DNA from: Mucilaginibacter roseus | GTDB taxonomy: Bacteria; Bacteroidota; Bacteroidia; Sphingobacteriales; Sphingobacteriaceae | Assembly: GCF_021215455.1 (NCBI RefSeq) | Contig: NZ_JAJPWV010000006.1 | Location: 124,001-188,000 of the forward strand | Direction: 5' to 3' | DNA: 64,000 nucleotides | Shown here: in pieces, positions 9,865 to 18,318 of the stretch | How the letters are laid out: each line of letters opens with the position of its first letter | How positions within the stretch are numbered: the stretch's first letter is position 1 | Position numbers and translations under genes: made by a program | The notes under the pieces: generated by a model | What the model was told of the DNA's origin: nothing | Database searches by the model: none | Seen by the model: the letters and a program-made list of their open reading frames with translations, nothing else

Positions 9865-11082
9865 ATGGCATTCAAAAAACTTATAAATTCTAAAAAACTA
9901 CTTTCGCTATTTGCGATGCTGACCCTTTTTGGCACCCAGGTGCTGATGGCACAGGTTGAATCAACAACCAAAGCCGCCGAAGGTGCACCAGCCGCTGCTG
10001 CCAACGCTGCCGATAAGCCAAGCGTGTGGGCAGGTCCGTTGTATTATGTTCTGCTATTTTTAGTAGTATGTTTTGCAGTTGCTATAGTAGGCAAGATCCT
10101 GCGTGTGTATGATCTTACCAAACAGATACAAGGCAAAAAGCCAATGAACTGGAACAACATTACAGGTATATTATTCCTGTTGTTCCTGATACTTGGTTTA
10201 TATGGTTCATACTGGTCATTCACCACTCAGGGTGCCATGATATTGCCATCCGCAGCATCAGTACACGGTGAATCACTGGATACCATGTTCTATGTAACCT
10301 TTGGTATTACGGTTACTGTATTTATCATTACGCAGATATTGCTTTTCGGTTTCGTATTCCAATACCGTGGTTCTGATAAACGTAAGGCTACTTACTACCC
10401 ACATAACAACGCCATCGAGGCTGCATGGACAATTGCTCCTGCCATTGTACTTACCGTACTGGTGGTATTCGGTTTCACAACCTGGAGAAAGATTACTAAC
10501 CACGTTGATGCTGAGGGTGAAAAAGCTTCAATAGATATAGAAGTTGTTGGCCACCAGTTTGCCTGGGAGCTACGTTACCCTGGTAAAGATCAAAAGCTTG
10601 GTAAAATAAATTATAAGCTGGTAAGTGGCACCAACAAAGTGGGTGTTAACTTCAAAGATCCACATTCAATGGACGACTTGGTTGCCGATACTTTGGTGAT
10701 TCCTGTTAACAAGTCAATCCGTTTAAATATACAAGCTCAGGATGTTATTCACAGTGTTTACATGCCACATTTCCGTGTGCAGTTAAATGCCGTACCTGGC
10801 TTGCCTACCTTCTTTAAATTCACGCCAACGGTTACAACCCGCCAAATGAAAGCTAAAGAAGACAATGCCAAGTTTGAGTATTTGCTTTACTGCAACAAAA
10901 TTTGTGGTGGTGGCCACTACAACATGCAAAAAGTTGTGCGTGTGGTTACCGAAGCCGAATACCAGGCATGGCTTGCTCAGCAGAAACCTTATCTGACAGA
11001 TGCATTGAAGAAAGAGTTGAAATTTGCTGAAACAGAGCAAAAAGAAGAGAAGTCAGAAAACAGGTTAGCATTAAACAATTAA
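9865..11082 (+). CDS. ctaC: Cytochrome c oxidase subunit II
   Basis: A 405-residue protein with an N-terminal signal peptide (ends ...VLMAQ near residue 30), several hydrophobic helices up to about residue 215, and a C-terminal cupredoxin domain. CuA ligands are visible: His296 (IHSVYMPHFR), Cys343, Cys347, His351 and Met354 in YCNKICGGGHYNM. Lys345 stands where most families have Glu between the two cysteines; in the CuA site that residue acts through its backbone carbonyl, so function need not be lost. CuA accepts electrons from the Act complex or a carrier cytochrome and passes them to haem a of subunit I. Length exceeds the usual 250-350 because of extra N-terminal helices and a C-terminal tail. 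Confidence 0.93.
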   Translation: MAFKKLINSKKLLSLFAMLTLFGTQVLMAQVESTTKAAEGAPAAAANAADKPSVWAGPLYYVLLFLVVCFAVAIVGKILRVYDLTKQIQGKKPMNWNNITGILFLLFLILGLYGSYWSFTTQGAMILPSAASVHGESLDTMFYVTFGITVTVFIITQILLFGFVFQYRGSDKRKATYYPHNNAIEAAWTIAPAIVLTVLVVFGFTTWRKITNHVDAEGEKASIDIEVVGHQFAWELRYPGKDQKLGKINYKLVSGTNKVGVNFKDPHSMDDLVADTLVIPVNKSIRLNIQAQDVIHSVYMPHFRVQLNAVPGLPTFFKFTPTVTTRQMKAKEDNAKFEYLLYCNKICGGGHYNMQKVVRVVTEAEYQAWLAQQKPYLTDALKKELKFAETEQKEEKSENRLALNN

Positions 11083-11101
11083 TATAAAAGAATTAGCGAT
11101 T

Positions 11102-12988
11102 ATGTCAACATTATCAGTTCAGGATCATCACGGAGTACATCACGACGAACACGGTCACGAACATCATCATGATACTTTCCTGACTAAATATATTTTCAGC
11201 CAGGATCATAAAATGATTGCCAAGCAATTCCTTATTACAGGTATTTTAATGGCAGTTATCGCGATGATATTGTCAATATTATTCAGGATACAGCTGGCTT
11301 ACCCTGACAAGGCATTCCCTCTAATGGAAACCTTATTAGGCCGTTTTGCTCCGGAAGGACGTATGGATCCTAACTTTTACCTTTCATTAGTTACCATTCA
11401 TGGTACTATCATGGTATTCTTTGTGCTAACAGCGGGTTTGAGCGGTACTTTCAGTAACTTGCTTATTCCTTTGCAGATTGGTGCACGCGATATGGCTTCG
11501 CCTTTCATGAACATGCTTTCTTACTGGCTGTTCTTTACCGCAAGCGTTATCATGCTGGGATCATTCTTTATCGAAAAGGGCCCTGCCGGTCCGGGTTGGA
11601 CTATCTACCCTCCGCTATCTGCTTTACCAAAGGCAATGCCGGGTTCAGATATGGGTATGACCTTCTGGCTGGTAAGTATGGTGCTCTTCGTCGCTTCATC
11701 ACTAATGGGTGGTATTAACTACGTAAGTACAGTATTGAATATGCGCACAAAAGGTATGGACCTTTGGAAAATGCCGTTAACTATCTGGGCATTCTTCCTT
11801 ACCGCTATATTAGGTATCCTGGCCTTCCCGGTGTTAGTTGCCGGTGTGGTGTTGTTGATATTTGACCGTAGCGTGGGTACCAGTTTCTATTTATCTGACA
11901 TTGTATTGGGTGGCGTGCCTCAGCCTTTTGAAGGTGGTAGCCCTATCCTGTTCCAGCACTTGTTCTGGTTCTTGGGTCACCCGGAAGTTTATATCGTAAT
12001 TATGCCTGCGCTGGGTATCTCATCTGAAATCATCGCGACTAACTCACGTAAGCCGATATTTGGTTACCATGCAATGGTTTACTCACTGGTAGGTATTACC
12101 GTACTTTCGTTCATCGTATGGGGGCACCATATGTTTGTTACGGGTATGAATCCGTTCCTGGGCGGTGTGTTCATGATCACTACGTTGATCATCGCGGTAC
12201 CATCAGCGGTAAAAACATTCAACTATCTGGCAACCTTGTGGCGCGGTAACATTCGCTTTACCCCGGCCATGATGTTCGCTATCGGCCTGGTATCATTCTT
12301 TATCTCCGGTGGTTTAACAGGTATTTACCTGGGTAACGCCGCGTTAGATATCAACCTGCACGATACTTACTTCGTTGTAGCTCACTTCCACCTTGTAATG
12401 GGTTCAGCAGCTATATTTGGTATGCTTGCTGGTGTTTACCACTGGTTCCCGAAAATGTTCGGCCGTTTAATGGACGAGAAATTGGGTTACCTGCACTTCT
12501 GGATTACGTTCATCGGTGCTTACCTGGTATTCTTCCCAATGCACTTTATGGGTCTGGATGGTGTACCACGCCGTTACTATGCTTTCACCGAGTTTGAATC
12601 TTTTGAGCGTTGGTTGTCAGTAAATACCTTTATCACCTGGGCGGCTATTATGGCGGCTGTGGCACAGGTTGCGTTCCTGTTCAACTTTTTCTACTCTATA
12701 TTCTTCGGTAAAAAAGCGCCGCAAAATCCATGGAACTCAAATACGCTTGAGTGGACAACCCCGGTTGAGCGTATCCACGGTAACTGGCCTGGTGAAATAC
12801 CAACTGTTTACCGTTGGCCTTATGATTACAGTAAGCCTGGGCATGATGAGGATTTCATCCCACAAACAGTGCCTTATTCTGAAACTATGAGCTCAAACCT
12901 TCCGCATGACTTTGAGAACAACCCGATAGGTTTGGAAGAGCACAACAAATGGACAAATACACAAAGATCTAACGAAGAAGTAAAGTAA
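11102..12988 (+). CDS. ctaD: Cytochrome c oxidase subunit I (A1-type haem-copper oxidase)
   Basis: A 628-residue catalytic subunit. The His-rich N-terminus precedes a helix bundle. Haem a ligands are His100 (TIHGTIMVFF) and His430, and the haem a3 ligand is His428, in HDTYFVVAHFHLVMG. The CuB site uses His293 in GHPEVY, cross-linkable to Tyr297, and the pair His342-His343. Glu295 in GHPEVY is the mark of the A1 family with the D-channel glutamate. The enzyme reduces O2 to water and pumps protons. It lies 19 nt after ctaC and is followed by a strong hairpin. Confidence 0.96.
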   Translation: MSTLSVQDHHGVHHDEHGHEHHHDTFLTKYIFSQDHKMIAKQFLITGILMAVIAMILSILFRIQLAYPDKAFPLMETLLGRFAPEGRMDPNFYLSLVTIHGTIMVFFVLTAGLSGTFSNLLIPLQIGARDMASPFMNMLSYWLFFTASVIMLGSFFIEKGPAGPGWTIYPPLSALPKAMPGSDMGMTFWLVSMVLFVASSLMGGINYVSTVLNMRTKGMDLWKMPLTIWAFFLTAILGILAFPVLVAGVVLLIFDRSVGTSFYLSDIVLGGVPQPFEGGSPILFQHLFWFLGHPEVYIVIMPALGISSEIIATNSRKPIFGYHAMVYSLVGITVLSFIVWGHHMFVTGMNPFLGGVFMITTLIIAVPSAVKTFNYLATLWRGNIRFTPAMMFAIGLVSFFISGGLTGIYLGNAALDINLHDTYFVVAHFHLVMGSAAIFGMLAGVYHWFPKMFGRLMDEKLGYLHFWITFIGAYLVFFPMHFMGLDGVPRRYYAFTEFESFERWLSVNTFITWAAIMAAVAQVAFLFNFFYSIFFGKKAPQNPWNSNTLEWTTPVERIHGNWPGEIPTVYRWPYDYSKPGHDEDFIPQTVPYSETMSSNLPHDFENNPIGLEEHNKWTNTQRSNEEVK

Positions 12989-13018
12989 TTGTCTTCTCCA
13001 AAATATTGATCTGATCTT

Positions 13019-13064
13019 TTTAGGGTATCTGTACCGGAATGAATTCCCTGGCAGATACCCTAAA
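13019..13064 (+). terminator. Long hairpin between ctaD and ctaA (terminator or attenuator)
   Basis: A perfect 13-bp stem is formed by 13019-13031 and 13052-13064 (core TAGGGTATCTG / CAGATACCCTA). Its 20-nt loop can form an inner 5-bp stem, GGAAT / ATTCC. A short T run follows. It stops or slows transcription between the structural oxidase genes and the haem A synthesis genes, or protects the upstream mRNA from 3' decay. Confidence 0.65.
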
Positions 13065-13079
13065 TTTTTAGGAATTATA

Positions 13080-14138
13080 ATGAGTAACAAAGCAGGAAAC
13101 AGATTTCAGAAGATAACCCTTATCACTGTTGTTTTGCTTTTTTTGACGATACTGGCCGGTGGTGTAGTACGCAGCAGCGGCTCAGGCATGGGATGCCCGG
13201 ATTGGCCTAAGTGCTTTGGGCAGTACATCCCGCCTACAGATGTATCGCAATTACCCAGGGATTACAAAGAGCAATACGTTAAGAAGCGCGAATTAAAAAA
13301 CCAGCGTTTTGCTAAAACGCTCGATCTTTTTGGTTATAATGATATGGCTCGCCGTATTCGTGAAGATCGGTCTATATTAATTCCCGAGGAATTTAATGCT
13401 ACCAAAACCTGGACAGAATATATTAACCGCCTTGTTGGTGCAGTATGTGGCATATTCTTGTTGCTTAGCGCTGTTTATTCGTTCAGCTACTGGCGCAGTA
13501 ATAAATGGATTGTGGTTTTGAGCGTATTTAACCTGTTTTTAGTGATATACCAGGCTTGGCTGGGGTCGATAGTGGTGTCAACCAATTTGGTGGCCTGGAT
13601 CGTGACTGTACATATGTTGCTTGCTATAGCCATATTAGCTATCAGCATAGCGACCTACCACATGGCCAAAACTTTAGGGAGGCCGCGTATCCACAAAAAG
13701 GGCATCATTTATGTAATTACTGTTTTGGCTTTGGCCCTGTCATTAATTCAAATAGCAATAGGTACTGAGGTGCGCGAGAAAATAGATTCGGTTGCCGATC
13801 ATTTATTAGGTGGTTATCGTGAAACATGGGTTGAAAATGCCGGTGAAATCTTCCATAGTCACCGCACGCTTGCTATGCTGGTACTAATTGTAAACGTGTT
13901 ACTTTACGCTTTGCTCAGAAAGAACTTTAGCCGTCATTCCATACAGCAGCAGTTTATGAGTATAACCTTTTTGCTGATTATGCTGCAGATTGTTACCGGC
14001 GTGGTGTTATCGTACTGGGCATTGCCGCCGTTTGCGCAGGCGTCGCATATATTATTAGCCAGTTTAATGTTCGGCGCGCAGTTTTATTTGTTTTTAAACT
14101 TATACCGTTCGGTTGATGTGCAGGGGGGGAGGATATGA
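13080..14138 (+). CDS. ctaA: Haem A synthase
   Basis: A 352-residue membrane protein with eight predicted helices of the CtaA/COX15 family, which oxidises the C8 methyl group of haem O to give haem A. N-terminal signature VRSSGSGMGCPDWPKCFG is typical, with the cysteine pair seen in many CtaA proteins. Histidines that can bind haem include HMLLAIAILA, FHSHRTLAML and ASHILLASL. It overlaps ctaB by four bases (ATGA), so the two haem-modifying enzymes are translationally coupled. Confidence 0.92.
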   Translation: MSNKAGNRFQKITLITVVLLFLTILAGGVVRSSGSGMGCPDWPKCFGQYIPPTDVSQLPRDYKEQYVKKRELKNQRFAKTLDLFGYNDMARRIREDRSILIPEEFNATKTWTEYINRLVGAVCGIFLLLSAVYSFSYWRSNKWIVVLSVFNLFLVIYQAWLGSIVVSTNLVAWIVTVHMLLAIAILAISIATYHMAKTLGRPRIHKKGIIYVITVLALALSLIQIAIGTEVREKIDSVADHLLGGYRETWVENAGEIFHSHRTLAMLVLIVNVLLYALLRKNFSRHSIQQQFMSITFLLIMLQIVTGVVLSYWALPPFAQASHILLASLMFGAQFYLFLNLYRSVDVQGGRI

Positions 14139-14995
14139 AGGCCGGGGATTTTTCAAAACTGATTAAACTGCGGCTTACCTTCCTGGTAACTTTTTCCGCT
14201 TCCATATCCTTCCTGATCGGCAGTAAGGTTAATGGCGTTATCGACTGGAAAAACTGGGGTATGCTGATTATCGGCGGTTTCCTGGTTACATCGGCGGCCA
14301 ACGGTTTCAACGAGATCATCGAGAAAGACCTGGATAAGCTGATGAAACGTACGTCCGACAGGCCAATCCCGGCCGGACGTATGACTACGGGGCAAGCGTT
14401 AGTATTGAGTTTATTTATGGGCATATTCGGTACTTACCTGTTAGGCAGTTTGAACCCTACAGCAGGTTTTCTTTCCGTATTTTCCCTTTTATTGTATGCC
14501 TTTGCTTATACGCCTTTAAAGCGTAAATCGCCGATAGCCGTATTTGTCGGCGCTATACCGGGCGCGTTGCCGCCGCTTATTGGTTATGTAGCCGCGCATC
14601 CAAAAATTGACGAAATAGCTTTGGTGCTGTTCGCTATACAGTTTGTTTGGCAGTTTCCACACTTTTGGGCTATCGCCTGGGTGTTGGATGATGATTATAA
14701 GCTGGCCGGTTTTAGGTTATTACCATCTGGCAACCGCGATACTGTAAGTGCTGTATTTGCTTTTGCTTCTACTATTATTATGTTGCCGGTGAGTTTACTA
14801 CCTACTTATTATGGGTATGGCGGCATTTATGTGGGCGTGGTATCGTTAATTTTAAGTTTAGTATTTTTGTACCAGGGCTTTATGCTGATGCGCAACCGCG
14901 ACATTAAGTCGGCCAAAAGCCTGATGTATGGCTCGTTTTTATACCTGCCGGTGGTACAGTTGATGTTTTTATTTGATTTTATAGGAAAAGTGTAA
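14135..14995 (+). CDS. ctaB: Protoheme IX farnesyltransferase (haem O synthase)
   Basis: A 286-residue UbiA-family membrane prenyltransferase. The first Asp-rich motif reads N59xxxE63xxxD67 followed by KLMKRTSDRP, with Glu in place of the usual first Asp; the second is VLDDDYKLAGFRLLP. It adds farnesyl diphosphate to haem B to make haem O, the substrate of CtaA. It is coupled by overlap to ctaA (4 nt) and to the next subunit III gene (1 nt). Confidence 0.93.
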   Translation: MKAGDFSKLIKLRLTFLVTFSASISFLIGSKVNGVIDWKNWGMLIIGGFLVTSAANGFNEIIEKDLDKLMKRTSDRPIPAGRMTTGQALVLSLFMGIFGTYLLGSLNPTAGFLSVFSLLLYAFAYTPLKRKSPIAVFVGAIPGALPPLIGYVAAHPKIDEIALVLFAIQFVWQFPHFWAIAWVLDDDYKLAGFRLLPSGNRDTVSAVFAFASTIIMLPVSLLPTYYGYGGIYVGVVSLILSLVFLYQGFMLMRNRDIKSAKSLMYGSFLYLPVVQLMFLFDFIGKV

Positions 14996-15579
14996 TGATG
15001 ATGGCTCAGATACAACAACAAAAAGATAGAGTTGACTATACGCCCAAAAAGTTTGTAATGTGGCTTATCGTGTTCTCATCGTTCATGATGTTTGCCGCGT
15101 TAACAAGTGGTTTTATAGTTTATGTGGGCGGTAAAGGCAAGGGCCTTGATATCGCTATTCCACCAATATTTTTGTACAGCACCATTACTATAGCTTTAAG
15201 CAGTGTAAGTATGTTTTTAGCTTCGAGAGCGGCAAAGCGATTGCAGTTTAGTACTCAACGCCTGTTTTTATGGGTTACCATAGCCTTAGGTATAGCCTTT
15301 TTCGCTTTGCAGGTAAACGGATGGAGCCAATTGGTAGGTATGGGTGTTTATTTTGTAAACCCTAACGCCAGTCAATCGTTTATGTATGTGTTTACCGGGA
15401 TGCACTTGCTGCACATAGTGGCCGGGTTGTTGTTGTTGCTAAATTCACTGGTAGGGAGCTACCGTAATATACCACAGGTAAAACGTGTTTTTTGGATGGA
15501 AATGTCGGCTATATTTTGGCATTTTGTCGATATTATATGGATTTATCTGTATGTTTTTTTACTTTTGAACCAGAAATAA
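14995..15579 (+). CDS. Cytochrome c oxidase subunit III family protein, first copy
   Basis: A 194-residue protein with five hydrophobic helices and subunit III features: FVNPNASQSFMYVFTGMHLLH and IFWHFVDIIWIYLYVFLLL. It is one of two adjacent subunit III-type genes, shorter than the second. Three consecutive Met codons at 14995, 14998 and 15001 are all possible starts; the first overlaps the ctaB stop. It may be a structural subunit of the oxidase or an assembly paralogue (inference). Confidence 0.88.
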   Translation: MMMAQIQQQKDRVDYTPKKFVMWLIVFSSFMMFAALTSGFIVYVGGKGKGLDIAIPPIFLYSTITIALSSVSMFLASRAAKRLQFSTQRLFLWVTIALGIAFFALQVNGWSQLVGMGVYFVNPNASQSFMYVFTGMHLLHIVAGLLLLLNSLVGSYRNIPQVKRVFWMEMSAIFWHFVDIIWIYLYVFLLLNQK

Positions 15580-15601
15580 TTAATTCTACAAACGAGTACA
15601 A

Positions 15602-16312
15602 ATGAGTACAACAGTATCACAAATTGATCAAGTTAAAACTACGCCGTGGGCCGGAGGTCGTGAACCTTTTTCGGTAGAGTACGGTAAAATGATGATGTGG
15701 TTCTTCCTCCTGTCGGATGCATTCACCTTTTCATCGTTGTTAATAGCTTATGGTGCTTTGCGCTTCAGCGCGGATGCATGGCCATCAGCCGAGCTGGTTT
15801 TTCAATCAGTGCCAGGTATGATAGATCACGGCGCCCCGCTGGTTTTCGTAGGTATCATGACGTTTATACTCATCATGAGCTCGGTTACTATGGTGTTGGC
15901 TGTTGAGGCCGGTCATCGTAACGCCAAAAAGGAAGTAGCCTGGTGGATGGTAGCTACCGTTATTGGTGGCTTTATGTTCCTGGGTTGCCAGGCTTTAGAG
16001 TGGAGCCACCTGCACCACGAAGGTTTTTGGTGGGGCAGTATTCCAAAAGAATTAGACCATTTTTTTAAAGAAGCCGGTACAGCATCACCAACATATACAC
16101 AGCAGTTTGCTAACCTGTTCTTTACCATTACAGGTTTCCACGGCTTCCACGTATTCAGCGGTGTTATTATCAACATCATTATCCTGATTAACGTATTGGC
16201 AGGTACTTACGAGCGTCGCGGTCATTACCTGATGGTTGAGAAAGTTGGTTTATACTGGCACTTTGTAGACCTTGTTTGGGTATTCGTATTTACCTTCTTC
16301 TATTTAGTTTGA
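15602..16312 (+). CDS. ctaE: Cytochrome c oxidase subunit III, second copy
   Basis: A 236-residue protein of the subunit III family. Features are MMMWFFLLSDAFTFSSLL in the first helix, GCQALEWSHLHHEG, the FTITGFHGFHVFSG segment and the C-terminal YWHFVDLVWVFVFTFFYL, which is the hallmark end of subunit III. Six helices are likely. Subunit III stabilises subunit I and its proton uptake path. It follows the first copy by 22 nt. Confidence 0.92.
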   Translation: MSTTVSQIDQVKTTPWAGGREPFSVEYGKMMMWFFLLSDAFTFSSLLIAYGALRFSADAWPSAELVFQSVPGMIDHGAPLVFVGIMTFILIMSSVTMVLAVEAGHRNAKKEVAWWMVATVIGGFMFLGCQALEWSHLHHEGFWWGSIPKELDHFFKEAGTASPTYTQQFANLFFTITGFHGFHVFSGVIINIIILINVLAGTYERRGHYLMVEKVGLYWHFVDLVWVFVFTFFYLV

Positions 16313-16343
16313 TTTTATCCACTGATAAATAAAAAAAGAAATT

Positions 16344-16697
16344 ATGTCAGCACAACATACTGAAGCTCATGCGCATAATGAGCATGGCCACGAAGAGCAT
16401 GCTTCAATGAGCCGTGGTAAAATCTGGCAGGTGTTTTTCATCCTGCTTGGTATTACGGTTATCGAGTTTATCATAGCATTGTATCTTGTTCCGCATGGTA
16501 TGAAGATTGAATGGGCTAATCCTATTTACATCATACTTACTTTGGCTAAAGCATTCTACATTGTAGCTTACTTTATGCACCTTAAATTTGAAAAGGTAGG
16601 CCTGATCTACTCGCTGGTAGTACCTATATTGTTCATTATCGGTTTAATACTGGTACTTACAAACGAAAGCCACCACTGGATCGATCTAATCAGATAA
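16344..16697 (+). CDS. ctaF: Cytochrome c oxidase subunit IV family protein
   Basis: A 117-residue protein with a His-rich N-terminus (HTEAHAHNEHGHEEHA) and three predicted membrane helices near residues 28-50, 60-77 and 85-105, the layout of prokaryotic oxidase subunit IV. The segment AKAFYIVAYFMHLKFE is characteristic. The His-rich tail could bind metal, but nothing shows that it does. It overlaps the Sco-like gene by one base. Confidence 0.88.
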   Translation: MSAQHTEAHAHNEHGHEEHASMSRGKIWQVFFILLGITVIEFIIALYLVPHGMKIEWANPIYIILTLAKAFYIVAYFMHLKFEKVGLIYSLVVPILFIIGLILVLTNESHHWIDLIR

Positions 16698-17398
16698 TGC
16701 GCAATTCCGGCTTAGGAAAAAAATTGATAATCCTGGTACTCATACTTGCAGTACCGGGATTTTTATATTATTTACTTACCGTTGGCGGTAAAAACCGTTA
16801 TAAAGGGCTTAATTACTTTGGCCCTAAAACGTTGTCGGGCACGTTCCATAAGTTTCACGGCAAAAAGATTGCGGATACCACCTACCATCAGCTTCCGGCT
16901 TTCTCGTTAACCGACCAGAACGGCGAGGCGGTCACTACAGCCGACTTTGAGAAAAAGATATTTGTGGCAAGTTTTTTCTACACCGGTTGCCCCGAAGTTT
17001 GTAAGAGCATTAATGACAACATTCGTAAACTTGCGCTTAACTACCGCAAGAACGATATGGTTTACTTTTTATCTGTCTCGGTAAACCCGGAACAGGACAA
17101 ACCGGAAGTATTGAAGGAGTACGCATTGCGTTACAAGGATGTGCCCCCGGGCAAATGGCTGTTTTTAACCGGCGATACCGCTTCAATATACAACCTTGCC
17201 CGTAAAGGTTTTTTGGTTAACGCGCTTAAGGTTAACGATAAAGAATTTGTTTTTAGCGATAAGCTGATACTGATAGATGCCGATAAACATATACGCGGTT
17301 ATTATACCGGCACATCTGCCCCCGAAGTAAATAAACTCAATGATGAGATTAAGGTGCAGATAGCCGAGGAACTGCGTAAGATTAAAGCCCCTAATTGA
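16697..17398 (+). CDS. Sco1/SenC-family protein lacking the copper-binding His
   Basis: A 233-residue membrane-anchored thioredoxin-fold protein; one N-terminal helix near residues 9-27. The CxxxC copper motif is present as FYTGC98PEVC102. In classical Sco proteins the third copper ligand is a His in the HSxxxxLID context; here the aligned sequence is FSDKLILID, with Phe186. The neighbouring DADKHIRGYY stretch is normal and contains another His. Sco proteins deliver copper to CuA or reduce its cysteines. Without the His, a thiol-redox role in CuA assembly is as plausible as copper delivery (inference). It overlaps the subunit IV stop by one base. Confidence 0.88.
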   Translation: MRNSGLGKKLIILVLILAVPGFLYYLLTVGGKNRYKGLNYFGPKTLSGTFHKFHGKKIADTTYHQLPAFSLTDQNGEAVTTADFEKKIFVASFFYTGCPEVCKSINDNIRKLALNYRKNDMVYFLSVSVNPEQDKPEVLKEYALRYKDVPPGKWLFLTGDTASIYNLARKGFLVNALKVNDKEFVFSDKLILIDADKHIRGYYTGTSAPEVNKLNDEIKVQIAEELRKIKAPN

Positions 17399-17408
17399 TT
17401 TTATTGAC

Positions 17409-17981
17409 ATGAGTGATAAGTTCATATTCCGTTTTGTAGCTGCTGTATCCATATTTGTGCTGCTGGTGGTTATTGTTTTGAACCGTAAAATAATACCGGC
17501 ACCGGCCGAGTTGCCGTCATTTACTTACTTTTTACCGAAACTGAACGCCATATTCAACGGTACTTGTTCGGTACTGTTGCTGGTATCGCTGTACTTTATC
17601 AAAAAGGGCAATATTGCTATGCACAAGCGGGTTAACATTGCCGCGTTTTGCTTGTCATCATTATTCCTGGTATCATACATATTGTTTCATTACCTGGCAC
17701 CCGAAACCAAGTTTGGCGATATTAACGGCGATCACTTGGTTTCTGAAGCCGAAAAAGCCCAGGCAGGCGGAATACGTTATGTATACTTTATAATTTTAGT
17801 TACGCACATCATACTTGCGGCCGGGGTATTACCGTTAATACTGTTGAGTTTTTATCGCGGCCTGCAAATGCAGGTTGAAAAACACCGTAAACTCGTGCGA
17901 TGGACTTTCCCGATATGGCTTTATGTTACCATAACCGGCGTAGTAGTTTACCTGATGATATCTCCGTATTATCATTTTTAG
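17409..17981 (+). CDS. DUF420 (CtaM-like) membrane protein with an EF-hand-like loop
   Basis: A 190-residue protein with five hydrophobic helices typical of DUF420. The Bacillus member (YozB/CtaM) is needed to form active haem a-containing oxidase, which fits its place 10 nt after the Sco-like gene. Conserved histidines are seen in MHKRVNIAAF, LFHYLAPET and THIILAAGVLP. Between two helices lies D104INGDHLVSEAE115, whose residues 1, 3, 5, 9 and 12 are Asp, Asn, Asp, Ser and Glu, as in an EF-hand calcium loop, although Gly is at position 4 rather than 6. Confidence 0.83.
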   Translation: MSDKFIFRFVAAVSIFVLLVVIVLNRKIIPAPAELPSFTYFLPKLNAIFNGTCSVLLLVSLYFIKKGNIAMHKRVNIAAFCLSSLFLVSYILFHYLAPETKFGDINGDHLVSEAEKAQAGGIRYVYFIILVTHIILAAGVLPLILLSFYRGLQMQVEKHRKLVRWTFPIWLYVTITGVVVYLMISPYYHF

Positions 17982-17982
17982 T

Positions 17983-17990
17983 TAACTTTG
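17983..17990 (+). promoter_or_regulatory. Promoter -7 element TAACTTTG immediately before the small CxxC gene
   Basis: It matches TAnnTTTG and ends exactly four nt before the ATG at 17995. Transcription from it would begin at or next to the start codon, giving a leaderless message. Confidence 0.5.
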
Positions 17991-17994
17991 TTGT

Positions 17995-18273
17995 ATGAAG
18001 GCTTTTAAATTGTTTTTTGTTGCCCTGGCTGCCGGTTTAGTACTGCTGAGCACCGATGTGGTGATGGCGCAATGTGCCATGTGTTCGGCCACTGTAGAGT
18101 CTGACGCGCAAAATGGCGGCAACGAAACCGCAGGCCTTAACAATGGTATACTTTATCTATTGGCCATGCCTTACATAGCAGCCGCGATAGGTGGCTACAT
18201 ATGGTACAAAAAGTATCGCCGTAAAGAAAACGTTGAGCTAAACATGCGAAACGAAAAGCTGCATCTTAATTAA
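17995..18273 (+). CDS. Small exported CxxC membrane protein at the end of the cox cluster
   Basis: A 92-residue protein with a signal peptide ending near VVMAQ (residue 26), directly followed by CAMC, then a hydrophilic stretch, one membrane helix (GILYLLAMPYIAAAIGGYIW, about 50-69) and a charged tail KKYRRKENVELNMRNEK. The mature protein therefore begins with a CxxC pair on the periplasmic face. I know of similar small proteins downstream of Bacteroidota cox genes but no assigned function. A role in thiol exchange or copper handling for CuA is a guess from context. Confidence 0.75.
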   Translation: MKAFKLFFVALAAGLVLLSTDVVMAQCAMCSATVESDAQNGGNETAGLNNGILYLLAMPYIAAAIGGYIWYKKYRRKENVELNMRNEKLHLN

Positions 18274-18318
18274 AAAATCTGCCCTCTTACTGCAAGCGGT
18301 CAGCCCTTAAAATTACCT

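Noticed and set aside
14135..14995. Glu in the first Asp-rich motif of ctaB as a defect
   Set aside because: Glu can still bind magnesium, the rest of the motif is intact, and the gene sits in a full oxidase operon.
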